Assembly: GCA_033239525.1 (NCBI GenBank)
Contig: BSYO01000023.1
Location: 14,703,304-14,767,303 of the forward strand
Length of the DNA: 64,000 nucleotides
Direction: 5' to 3'
Source of the DNA: Nepenthes gracilis
Taxonomy: Eukaryota > Streptophyta > Magnoliopsida > Caryophyllales > Nepenthaceae
Below, in pieces: positions 47,794 through 59,500 of the stretch (positions are counted from its first letter, which is position 1; each line of letters opens with the position of its first letter). A program made the position numbers and the translations under genes. The notes below the pieces were generated by a model. That model had not been told where the DNA came from. It saw only the letters and a program-made list of their open reading frames with translations, and did no database searches.

Positions 47794-49800
47794 ATTGTAC
47801 TCATTTATTGAAATATTAGAAGTTATAATTTAATTATTTTTTAAAAAATATAAAAATTAATTGTTTTAAAAATAATTAAATTTTATTTTTTTATTTTTAA
47901 ATAGATGATTAGGGTTGAGGATGGTACTTGTTACTTCTTTGGGAGAAGTCAAGCCCCTGGGCTGTCGATCCACTGGGACGGAGGACTTTATATAGCATGG
48001 TCGGGGTAGTTTGGGGATACCTCAATCATCTTTTACTTTCACAATTGGATTAAAAAACTATATATATTTGTTGTTTTGAATTGTTTTAAAACTATTAACA
48101 TTGAGTAATTATTTAACATAATGTTAAAAATTTTTTAAAATAATTGTTTTATTTTTTAAATTTTAATAATATAATATTTATTTATTTATTATATATTATT
48201 AATATAAATAAATAGCTAAGGATGCCTTGTCCTTTTTTGAAAAAATAAATGGCACTCAAGAGAAGCCATTAAGAAGAAAAGGCCTAGTTTTTGAAAAATT
48301 AAAAAAATCAAAGTAAGTACTATTTGTTTGTTAAAAAATATGAATTGTTTGATATTGTTTAACATAGTGATTTTATAATGTATAGTTTTTCAATAATTAA
48401 TTTAATTAAGTGTAAAATTAAATAAAAAAAAATTATGAAATTTTATTTTTACCGATTTAAATATCTGTTTTATTGATGATGCCTAACTGCATAATTAAAA
48501 TACGGAACGTGTGCCAGAATTAAGTTGGCATATTAAGGAAATTCGCATAAAAATCCATGACTTGGCTGTTTCATAATCATGATGAAAAAGGACTGTTCAG
48601 TAGAATGATTAGTACGTGGGGTCAATTTAAACTATTTTTATGGGAAAAATTAAATAAAAATATTAATATTAATAATTAAATTAAAATTTTTTCATTGATT
48701 TTATTAAAAAAATGTCAATTAGTTTTATAAATTTACTTATTAGTCAATAGGCTTATTAATATTTGTTAAGTTTTAACTATTTTTTATAAAAATGTGAACA
48801 GACTTATTTTAAATTTATTTCATTAAAAATATAAAATTATTGATACTGTTAAAATAATCAACAACCCATCTCTGTTGTAGCGCCCTTAAGTATTACGAGG
48901 CTCTGCCGCGGACATACGTTCATGATATGCGAATATATTTTGGGATTCAATTGTTTTTATTACTTATTTATTTATAATAATTTATAAATAAATAAATAAA
49001 TTATTATTAAAATATTTTTAAAATAATTAAAATTTTTACTAAGACTACTCCATCATATTTGGCTCCGTACCAGCTAAGCTGTTTTTTGGTATAATTCCTG
49101 GTTTTGTCAACTAGCAATATATTTATTTGCCCAAAAACTAGCAATATAAAATAAAAAATAAATATTATTCGAAAATTTGAAAATGTAAAATTTGAAATAA
49201 ATTTGAGAGAGAGAGAGAGAATAAGAGTTTGAAATAAAATTTGAAAATAAATAAATATTTTTAATATATATATATATGTAGGTATATTTTAAATATTTTA
49301 CCACAACATGAAATGAACAATTGTTTTGAATTTTATTGTTTAGAATATTTTTAATAATATTTTGCATTTTATTGTTTAGAATTTTGAAAATGTAAATCTT
49401 TTGTGTGTGTATTAAAGGAGAGTGCCTTACAAAAGTTTTTGCCAATGGACATACCCTGTGCAACCGTTACATATATAAATATATATGTATTAAACTTATA
49501 TATTTATGAAAGTTGGAAAATTTAAAATAATATTTGACAAAAATAGAGTACAAATATATATATATATATATATATTAAACTTATATATTTATGAAAATTG
49601 GAAAATTTAAAATAATATTTGACAAAAATAAATTACAAATATATTTATATTTCAATAATCATTAAAAAATTAAATTCAACATAAAATTCATACACTCAAA
49701 TTAAGGTTAAAAATATTTTTATACTTTATTATTCATAAATATTATACTGAATATATCCAATTAGATGAATGTAATTTTATTTTTAAAAAATTCAAATAAA
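47794..49800. other. AT-rich intergenic spacer
   Basis: No gene was recognised. A GC-richer island at about 47905-48030 (CAAGCCCCTGGGCTGTCGAT) stands out from the AT-rich background but has no open frame. A GA run (49205-49221) and TA runs (49265-49275, 49556-49575) occur. At 49491-49648 an 85-bp unit starting TAAACTTATATATTTATGAA is duplicated in tandem with few differences. Confidence 0.55.
49491..49648. repeat. 85-bp AT-rich tandem duplication
   Basis: The unit TAAACTTATATATTTATGAA through TTTGACAAAAATA starts at 49491 and again at 49576. The copies differ at a few positions. The first unit ends in a (TA)n run. Confidence 0.85.
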
Positions 49801-49805
49801 ATAAT

Positions 49806-51765
49806 AGGTACGCCAGTAATGAACTGATCTGAGAAAGAGGAACGACTCAGATCCGATCAATGATTTCCTCGGCCAACTTTCTAGAAATTGACTAACGATC
49901 AACAGCTGAAAGTCATCACCATGAAGGTAATCCAACTACTTGCGTCTCATTCTGAACATGTTGGAGGTCGGAATTCTAAGGCACCAATATGGGGGGTTAG
50001 TGATGGGCACGTTAAAATAAGCTAAACTGAGAAAGCGAAACAGCCCAAATCCGCAATTGCCCACTAATGTTTGGTTGGTCAACTCTTTCCGTTAACCGAT
50101 CAAAAGGTCAATAAGCTAAGAGAAGCCCAAGAACGGGACAACCCACTTGGGTCCAAGACAGTTCACGCTTCTATTGACCGTGTAGAGTCCCACATCGGAT
50201 GAAGAGAGAACGAAGCGTGCCTTTATAAGAGCGTGGATACCTCTCTCTTGTAGACGCATTTTGGGGGCGGTGGATTCCGTCTGCCAGGAACAAAACTGTG
50301 CGGGCCGCGTGATGGCTTGGGACGTCGTAAAGTTTTTCTGGCCCAAAGCAGATAATATCTACATGCAGATGCGCCGAGGACGTTACAAACCGGATCCATG
50401 CGGGGCGGTCTATGTTTTATTGGCCAGAAAGTATGATCACTTGACAATCTACGAACAAAGTGGGCCAAGCCCAGTTTGGTCAGCATGATAGTCATCGGGA
50501 TAATCTTCTCCCTTGATTTCACGCTTTTCACACAAGGTAATTTTTATGACAACGGTCATCAACAGATTTAGCACGCATCCCTAAAGGAAGGCACCAGAAT
50601 CCCTTCTCTATCTGTTGAAAATCCTAACGATTACGCGTAGGTGTCGTTACTACGTAAAGTTGACACCTAAAAGGCGGTAACCCTAGTAGAGTCGAGAACG
50701 CAAAAGTAGCGACTATAAAAAGCCCTAGAGTCCTCACTCCAGGACACGCCTTTTTTCTTTTTTTTTTTGGTAAGTAAGTATTTTGGATTAAAGGGAGAAA
50801 AATTACAAAATCTATGTTTTATCTCCAAGTGTTTTGACTTGGAGTTAAAACATAAATGCTAGGAGCATGCTCAAACCAGTAGTACATGGGCGTACAAAAA
50901 AACCTCTAGGAGGACAGTTCGTCCACGAGAAAATGAAATCTATCTAATGTGATCGACCAATCGATCGACTAGATCTTCTCCATTTATTTCACACTTGCCA
51001 TTCACATAAGGTGGTCTTTACACTCGGCTAACGGCGAAAACAAGAAGACCTCAGACAAAAATATTTAACGTTGCACTCCCAAAAATGGACGCGGCAATAG
51101 ACTCGGCAAACATGCACTCCCAATTGCACTCTATCTGTTGAAAACTTAACATTGCACTCCACCTCGGAAGAAACAGGAACAAAGGATAAAGCAATCAATC
51201 GAATAGTCCAAATGCACTACGGATAAAATAAAGCACACCCGGATAAAGATGCATGGCCCTAGTAGGAGTACGAAGAATTACAGATCCAACTCTTCACAGA
51301 ACTCCTGGATATTGAAGGCACAAGGCCACTCCGGCCTCAAGGGCATCTCCGTCCACTATATGAGACAAAAAAAGAAAAAAAAAAAAGTCGCTCCGAAACA
51401 TCCAGGCCACGCCTTTTTACATTGTGAATGATCATACATTTTGATTCCATGCATTCACTTGCTTACCAAGGCTTACCGTAGAAAAAGCTTTCACGCTTCT
51501 GACTGTAAACTCTCTTTCGCTCTTTGCCACTCTGTTCCCAGCGAACACGGTTTCTAGAGCATGTGCTCTTTATGAACTAACAAAGCCTCTCTCCATGATA
51601 GCACCAATTCACCTCAAACACTCTCAACGATCCTTTGCATCCTTTATCTTTCATCTTCTTATTTTGAAAACTATTTACTAATTTGAACGTCGGAATATTT
51701 ACGGTGAGATATCTTTCGCTGTCACCTAACTTATCGTTTGTAATTGTGGTATGTAGGACCCAAAC
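49806..51765 (+). mobile_element. Truncated Tat/Retand-type LTR element fragment
   Basis: A purine tract (GGGGGGTTAG, about 49991-50000) is followed by an LTR starting TGATGGGCACG at 50001. This is the same PPT/LTR layout as the LARD-like element at 8.3-14.9 kb. A TATA box (CCTTTATAAGAGC) lies near 50219-50231. The right end (GAACGTCGGAATATTTACGG to GTGGTATGTAGG, about 51686-51760) resembles the region before the end of the other LTR (GAGCGTCGGAGTGTCAACGG), but the terminal part is missing. About 200 bp left of the PPT are present. The element is thus cut at both sides, and its LTR is split by another insertion. Confidence 0.65.
50740..51418 (-). mobile_element. LINE/SINE-like insertion nested in the LTR
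   Basis: About 660 bp is bracketed by near-identical direct repeats (TCCAGGACACGCCTTTTT at about 50740 and TCCAGGCCACGCCTTTTT at about 51399; one mismatch). A poly-T tract next to the left repeat (50753-50769) reads as poly-A on the minus strand. The adjoining minus-strand text (CTCCCTTTAATCCAAAATAC then TTACTTACC) resembles LINE 3' ends. Long target duplications plus a tail are hallmarks of target-primed reverse transcription. No reverse transcriptase was found, so it is a 5'-truncated LINE or a SINE. Confidence 0.6.
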
Positions 51766-52555
51766 TTAGTGGATGAAGTTAGACTCAAATAATCGATTTA
51801 ATCCAAATTTATTTAAAATTTAAATTTAAAACATATTAAAATATTAAATAATTTTATTGATATATTATTTGTTATAGTGTTATTTTATATTTTAAGAGTA
51901 AATATAAAAGATAAAGAATAAATGAAAAAACAAGACTATGATGTGTGGGATGCGTGTAAGGGGACACGGGAAAGAGTTTGGAGGTCTTATTTTAATTTAA
52001 ATTATTTATTTTTAATATATAATTATAATTTAATTATTTTTAAAAAAATAAAAAATTATTAAATTTAATTATTAAATTATAATTATTTATTTAAAAATAA
52101 ATAATTTAAATTAAAAAAAAATTATCTTTGATTCCGGGTGTAAGGTGACTGTACGACAGAATCCTTCGGCTTTGATCATCATCATCAAAATAGACCATAT
52201 TGATTGTCCACGTTATCCATGCAGAGTAAATCCAGATCCCAGCCCAGCCCAGCCCAGCCCTTCCCGTGACTTGATGATGCTGCTGCTGCCTGCAACAAAG
52301 TTTAATATTCACAGCCTCATCATCATTCACTCCGTCACCATCAATCCCTCCTCACCCATCAATCCCTCCATCCCATCACTCACTCTTCCTGTTCACCTTT
52401 ACTATTCACTCTCCCTCCCTCCCTCCCTCCATCTTTAAATCCTTCCCAGCTTATCCACAATCTTACAGATTTTCCAGCTGTCTGATTATTCAGATCAGTT
52501 TCATATTCTGCGTTTCTCTACAACTTTTCATCGAACATTTAACGTTCAAGCGGAA
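51766..52555 (+). promoter_or_regulatory. Upstream region and leader of the USP-like gene
   Basis: The left half (51780-52130) is AT-rich spacer. From about 52200 the strand becomes C-rich, with CCAGC repeats (52237-52260), many CATC/CACTC phrases and a (CCCT)n run (52414-52432) about 125 bp before the ATG. Such pyrimidine-rich leaders are common in plant 5' UTRs. No clear TATA box can be assigned; tctttaaatcc near 52432 is the nearest candidate. Confidence 0.4.
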
Positions 52556-54012
52556 ATGCCCGGCGCAGGGTTATTTTTGAGGCAGCTGAGTGGGAAGGAT
52601 GGGTGCAAATCAACATCAAGGAGGTGGAATGGGCAGAGGAATGGAAACTATGGAAGCGATGGTGGTATAGATGAGAGGAATTGGAAGCAAATGGAGGGGA
52701 TTAGGAATATGTATGAATATGGTGATAATGATGGGTTGGTAAAGAGGAAAAGAGTCATGGTGGTGGTGGACAGGTCATCGAGGTCCAAGCATGCAATGAT
52801 GTGGGCGCTTACTCATGTCATTAACAAGAGTGATTTGCTCACTCTCCTTCACATTATTCCTCCTCCTCAAAATGGGTCATCTGAGAGGACTTCAGATTCT
52901 TTTTCCTCTCTGAATCTTGCCAGTGCTCTTGGGTCTCTTTGTAAGGCTTGCAAGCCTGAGGTACTGAGCTCCTTTCACTTTGTTGCTGCATAATATATTG
53001 CATTAAGGAGAGTTAAAAGCACCGATCACACTTGAGGGAAAGAGACGTGATTCTTTGTTTGTTGGAGCAAGAAGGATGACCTTGTTTTCTTTGTTTAATC
53101 CAATTCATGCGTAAGGCTGGCTGAACCAGAGATCTCTGTTTTTCCTCACCTTGGCCAGTTCTTTCCTTCACCTTCATCTTTGCCATTTCTTATCACTTCT
53201 TTCACTCCCCACAAAATCTTTTCTTTGAAGTTCAAACACAATTTTGTCTTCCTTCTATTTTCCCTCTTAATCTTTCCTCCCCCTGGAAATTAGAGGAAAT
53301 GTAAAAATCATTGATCTTTGCTCTTAAAATACTGGTCTATATTTCAATCTCAATTGCTTCAACCCTCTCTTTTCCCTCAAAATAAGAAAGGTGGTTCTTG
53401 TAATCTGTTACTTTCAAGAGAGAATCAGTGTTGGGTCATTCATTCTTTTGCATTTTCTTGTTTCACTGTGAGTTGTATTTCAGGTGGAAGTCGAGGCACT
53501 AGTGATTCAAGGGCCAAAGCTAGCTACGGTGCTAAGCCAAGTTAAGAAGCTAGAGGTCTCTGTTCTAGTATTGGGTCAGAAGAAACCTTCTGCTATTACC
53601 AACTGGTGGGTCCACCTCATAAAAGTTCCCAACCTAAAATTTTGTGCGCTCTTTTCTCTCTTTCTGTGTTCATGAATTTTTTTAAGAAATCTGTCTTTAT
53701 AATAATTTTTTTAAACTGTTGCACAAATTGCTCAAAACATACAGCATCTTCTATAAAAAGCTATTTTTCTGTACGACTGAGATAGTGATCTTTATCTCAT
53801 ATATCCTGTCGTCTTGAAGATGCCGAGCTCTTGATAATATATGGTTGGTTGGTATTGGCAGCCTGTTTGGTATTAGCAGCACAGAGGGGTTTGAAGAGCA
53901 GTGCATTAACAGCGCGGAGTGCTTGACAGTTGGACTGAGGAGGCAGAGCAAAGGCATGGGTGGCTACCTCATAAGCACAAGGTGGCAGAAAAATTTCTGG
54001 CTTTTGGCCTAA
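52556..54012 (+). CDS. Universal stress protein-like (USP/adenine nucleotide hydrolase fold)
   Basis: Three exons (52556-52960, 53484-53605, 53862-54012) give 225 residues in frame. After a basic and Gly/Asn-rich leader of about 65 residues comes the first strand and helix of the USP fold (KRVMVVVDRSSRSKHAMMWA, then LTHVINKSDLLTLLHIIPPP). Exon 2 supplies ALVIQGPKLATVLSQVKKLE and the strand VSVLVLGQKKPS. Exon 3 supplies ECLTVGLRRQSKGMGGYLIS and a C-terminus RWQKNFWLLA typical of this plant subgroup. The ATP-binding signature of classical USPs (G-2x-G-9x-G-S/T) is not visible, so nucleotide binding is doubtful. Proteins of this subgroup have no settled function. Its tail follows directly from good splice sites (TTTCAG|GTGG, TTGGCAG|CCTG). 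Confidence 0.9.
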
Positions 54013-54699
54013 CCAGTACCTTTACCTTCATCAGGCCATAAAAGAGCAAGACGAAGATGAATTCTAGAGAGAGAGAGAGAGAGAGAGGGGATTTTAAGCA
54101 GAAATATGGTGTTATTCTCTAATATTTTTATTTACAATTTCTGGAATTATCAACTTTTTACTAACTTAGGATCTCCCCCACGGAAGGGAAGGCGTCTCTG
54201 CGTGAAATTTAATCATCTCTTACCGCACTAAGTTGTGGGTAATGGTTCAAATTTTGCTTTGCTCAAGGGTTGTGCTGTTACAACTTTTCTGCAATGATAT
54301 AGGACTATATTACTATTAAGGATAATATGATTGTTAAATTATGTTCAGTAATACTAAATGGGCCGTGTCAAATCGAGATTATTTATTTACTTAGGTCACT
54401 TGCATATAAATCTATAGCGGCCGGAACAAATGTTACTGTCTTTTTTTAGTTTTTATTGGCTATGTAAATGAAAAAAAGAACTCTATTGTTGTTTGTGCCA
54501 AAAAAAAAGTGTTTGCTTCTTACATCAAAGTTGTTCATGGAAAACAGATATTTGTTGAAAAAAAAAGATAATAAATTGAATACTTTTTAATAAAATTTTA
54601 AAAATATTAATTAATATTCTCGATAAGTTTTTGAAATGTCTTTATAAAAAAACCCCTTGAAATACTAACAACTCCCTATTAAAGTAAAGATTTATTCAA

Positions 54700-54730
<31 letters not shown>

Positions 54731-55800
54731 TATAATTAAGGAAAAGTAAATTTGAATAAAACTATGCAAACCACTTTAAAGGATCCTCATGTACACTGCA
54801 TATATCAAAAGTTTCATGAATAATTAAAATTATGAAATTAGATGAATGGTAGAATTAATTTTTCATATATAAATAAGAAAATGAATTGTTTTTATGACTG
54901 AAAGTATTAGAGGATCATGGCCTTACAATAAAAAAATAATAATTATTATAATATGGTGATAGATGTTAAAAAATAAATTAATATACAGCAATAAATTAAT
55001 TATTGTGCAATTTTTGGCCTGAGAGATGCATGAATTTATATGACAAAAGGGGCAGACAAAACATAAATAAACATTGACCCAAAAAATTGCTTATCATTAT
55101 TTTACAACATATCAAACTCTAAAAATTAATTCTCAATTTAATTTTAGTTATTTTAAATAAATAATTAAATATAAAAAATTAATTTTTAATATTATTTTTA
55201 TTTTATTTATTATCTAAAAATAATTATTTTATATCTATATTATTTTACATGTATGACTGGAAGAACAAAATAGGGTAAAGAGGTAGTAGGGATCAAGTTA
55301 ATTAAAAACTAAGAGTAATCAGAAAAAAATCGTCATTTTTATTTTATTTTATTTACTAGCAATTTTCATATTTATCTAAGTTTTCCCATATTTTTTAGTG
55401 GAGAATTAAAAAAAAAAAAATTGAATCTAACATTTTTAATTTTCATAATTTTCTTTCATTTTAATAAAAAATATTATATTTTATATTTTATTTAATTTTT
55501 CACATTTTTATACAATATAAAATAAGAAAGGTCATCCTATTTCTTTTTTAAAAATTAGAATTCTATTTCTTTCAATGAGTTTATTAAATTTTTGATTTAA
55601 TAATTAAATAAAAAGATATTAAAGGTGATTATATTTTAAATTTTTTTATAATATTAATATTTATTAAATATTAAATTTAATATATTTTTTAAAAATAAAG
55701 TAATTATTTAAAAATATCATTTAATATTTCAATTTTCTTTAATTTAATTCGAATAAAAGAAATAATATTCTACCCACGAGGATCTCCAAGGTCCATATCA
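54013..55800. other. AT-rich intergenic spacer with microsatellites
   Basis: The 3' UTR of the USP-like gene should occupy the first few hundred bases, including a GA run at 54067-54089. From about 54480 the sequence is extremely AT-rich, with an AAT/ATA run (about 54701-54731) and long poly-A/poly-T tracts. No gene was recognised. Confidence 0.55.
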
Positions 55801-56555
55801 AACACAGCAGGAACCTGGTCCAACTCAGGCGTTCAAATCTCGTGCTAATCGGCTTCACCACCGCAGTCGGCAGCCTTCGCTTCAGCGGTTGATTCTCAGT
55901 AAATCCGCGTTGTCACCTGCGAAAAACTACTGATCTCGTAAGTTTTATCCGTCTAACATCAGCTCTTCCTTCTTTCTTTCTCTCTAATGGAATTCGACTA
56001 ACTGCTTCTTAACTCTCCGACTCACATTCTATCTCCTTGTGTGATTAGGGCTGGGGTTTCTGAGGCTTTTAAATTAACTACGACGAAGTTCTTTTTTCTT
56101 TTTTTTTTTTGTTTCTTTAATTATGTGTATCCTTCGGGTGGAAATCTAGGGTTTTGTATGATTACACCTGGAGTTGTTAGGGATCAAAAGATCAAATGTA
56201 AAAGAGACTGAAGGGGTTGTCTTCACTGTCTCCCCATTTGGAAATATTTATTAGCCCGGATTTTGGGAATGTTGTAGATTGTCATTCTCTCACTTTACAT
56301 AAGTTGCCGAGCGGGACTGTTGACGGGCCCCCCTTCCGATGTCTTCCATTTTATGCACTTGTTATTTTCACCAAATATGCTCCTTTAAATGTTTATTGAG
56401 ACCAATACTGTATTATTCTGCCTTTTTTTTTTTTTTCTTTCGATAATGCTCTGTGAGATCTGATTTTGTGTGATTAGTGGTTCTGGTTAGGTTGGAAAAC
56501 TTGTCATTTACTTGCTTGAATTTTTGAGCTGTTCTGTCTCTAGGTATAATTAGCA
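55801..56555 (+). promoter_or_regulatory. Promoter, 5' UTR and leader intron of the KH gene
   Basis: Composition changes from AT-rich spacer to balanced sequence near 55770. A donor (GATCTC|GTAAGT, intron from 55938) and an acceptor (TCTCTAG|GTATAA, ending 56543) define a leader intron of about 606 bp ending 12 bp before the ATG. Leader introns near the start codon are common in plants and can raise expression. The short open frame at 56217-56399 lies wholly inside this intron. No TATA box was identified. Confidence 0.5.
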
Positions 56556-59500
56556 ATGGGTGAGACGGGCAAGCGATCACGTCTGCAAAAAAACAATGAT
56601 GGGGATATCAAGAATCAGAAGAGACGAACTGAAAACAATGACAAGGGTGATGATGAATTGATTGTGTACAGGATACTTTGCCCTGATGGGTTCATTGGTA
56701 GTGTGATTGGTAAAGGTGGAAAAGTGATCAATTCGATACGACAGGAGACCAGGGCGAAGGTTAAAGTGGTAGACCCGTTTCCAGGTGCTAAGGACAGGGT
56801 GATCACCATTTATTGTTATGTAAAGGAGAAAGAAGAAGTTGAAGGGGATGATGACTGTAATGATGAGAATCCTCTCTGTCCTGCTCAGGATGCTCTTATG
56901 AAAGTACATGCTGCCATTGCAAATGCTGTCACAAATGTTGAATCTGAGAAGAGGTGGAAAGATAAGGAGGAATGCAACATTCTTGTCCCGGCTAGCCAGT
57001 CTGCTATTATAATTGGCAAGTCAGGGGCCACTATAAAAAAACTGAGAAGCCAAACAAAGGCAAATATTAAGGTTACTGCAAAGGATGCCTCAGACCCTGC
57101 CCATTCGTGTGCCATGGAGTTTGACAACTTTGTCCAGGTTGGTAATTTTCCCCTGAAATTTACCCTCACGGAAAATTTTCTTGATGGGTTGATTTCCCAT
57201 GGGTTTCTTAAGAACTGTGATCAAGTTCCAATTGGCCCATGATCGAGAAATGAAAAATTTTCTTGAACTTTTTCTTTTTTTGACTAGCACCTTTCCATAT
57301 ATGACCCCCATAATTTAAAATGAGTTTGGCATGATGACTTCCTTCTGCCACGAGATTTTTGTTTATAAAACAATTGCCTCACCCGATAGGTGTTGAGACG
57401 TGGATAAGAAGCTTGATACCAGGATTGTAAAAAGCACCTCTCATTGTAAGCCCATTATGAGCAACTGCAAACATATGGATGTATTTTTTGGGTACTGCTT
57501 GTGGTATAATTGATTTGCTGCAGAAACATACATACGGCGTCTTAATCCTTCAGGTTGTCTTTGTATCAATGTTATAATCTGTTGCTAGGTTGTGCTGAAG
57601 AATACAGACTCACATCTTTACTAAAATCATATATTCATCTGTTAAAAAATCCAAGTAGGAGGAAAAGACAAAATATTGAAGAGGCTTTCTCTTGGTTCAA
57701 ACCATATATCTTACCCTAGGGTTCCAAAGTAGTAAGCCAAATGAGTAAAACCTCCTGAGACTTTCTCATCTTTCCTTGCCCAAATTTCTAAAGTTCTCTC
57801 TTTTGAAAGTGGCCAAAGCACTGCCTGTCCGTTTCTACTTGTTCTTTCAATATTGAAGCTGTTTGTTGAATTATTTTTTCTTTCTTGTAGATAACTGGTG
57901 AAACAGATGCAGTAAAGAAAGCATTGTTTGCTGTTTCTGCAATCATGTACAAGTTTACACCTGGAGAAGAAATTCCTCTAGAGACGACGGTACCAGAGGC
58001 CCCACCAAGTATCCTTGTCCCCTCTGATGTCCCTATTTATCCTGCAAGTGGATTTTATCCAGGTGCAGATCCCATTATTCCTGCTAGTTCCCTCCCTTCT
58101 GCAATGGGTTCACACATCCAGGAGCTTCCAGGCTATGCAGATACAGGGAGCTCCTGGCCTGTTTATTCATCTGCACTTCCTCTTGTTTCTGGTTATGGTG
58201 GTGCTTCTAGATCTGAAGAGTTGATTATACGAGTTCTATGCCCAAATGACAAGATTGGGCGTGTTATTGGGAAGGGAGGTGCTTCTATTAAAAGTATTAG
58301 ACAGGCTAGTGGTGCACGTGTTGATGTTGATGATAAAAAGGACAAAGGTGATGAATGCGTCATTACTGTCACTTCGACAGAGGTACATCTCTTATTCTTC
58401 CTTTTTCTATTTAGTGGTTTTTTCTCTTGTTATAGTTTTCTTCAATTGGCTATTGTAATACACTGGAATTCTGAGTTATTCCTTGGTGAAAAAGTAAAAA
58501 TGTGAAGGTTGTTCATCTGGCTGCTTTGGATTTTGTTCGCTTTGGAACAAAATATGATTGTTGTGGAAATGTTTTTGGGCTGGATCAATACAAGTAGATT
58601 CTTTCCTCAATTTCAAAAACTTCTTATGGATAAGAAATTTGATTTGTGCAATGTTTAGATGATAAGTGGAGGAAGAGCTTCACAATGTTCCTTAACACAC
58701 TCGAATGTGTTCTTTTGTGGATAAAATCTCTCCCCCTTGAACTGCCCCATGATAGTTTGGTTATTCTGTATCTGTCCATTGGATATATTTGTCTCTCTGC
58801 TTGGCTCTAGTGTGGTTTAGTGATGTGGATTGACAATGATGAACTTCTGGTTGCTGGGCAGTCAGCAGATGATCTGAAATCTGTGGCAGTGGAAGCTGTT
58901 CTCCTGCTTCAAGAGAAGATAAATGATGAAGAAACAAAAAATGTTTCTATTTCACTTCTTGTTTCACCCAAGGTTATTGGGTGTATCATTGGGAGAAGTG
59001 GTTCTATAATAAATGAAATTCGAAAGAGGACTAAAGCTGAGGTTAAAATCTCAAAAGGCAGAAGACCAAGGTCTGCTGATGCAAATGATGAACATGTGGA
59101 GGTATCAGAGATGTGATATTATGAGTTTGTTCTATAGGTGTGTTTTTTAGACCTCTAATTCGGTTCTTGTGTATTTGTTCCTCCTTGCACTTAGGTGGTT
59201 GGAGAAGTTGGTCATGTGAGAGATGCACTTGTGCAAATTGTTTTGAGGCTTCGTGAGGTTGCTCTGAAAGATAAGGATCATGGGAGAAATCCTTCTGCTG
59301 GTGCTGATTCTGTGTACACTGCTGGCGGTGGTCTTTCCATGCCCCCAGTTCTGCCAGCTGTTTCTTCTGTTGCCCCACCAAGCTATGAGCATAGATCTGA
59401 GGTTGGAACTGGATTGGGCAGGCTTCCTTCCGGCAGCCTTTATGGATATGGATCTTTGTCTGTATGCTGCTTTTCTCCTTATCATCTTCAATTGTTCTCG

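Noticed and set aside
52145..52438. 97-codon frame just upstream of the USP-like gene
   Set aside because: It is a Pro/Ser/His-rich translation of the C-rich leader and lies in the presumed 5' UTR and promoter.
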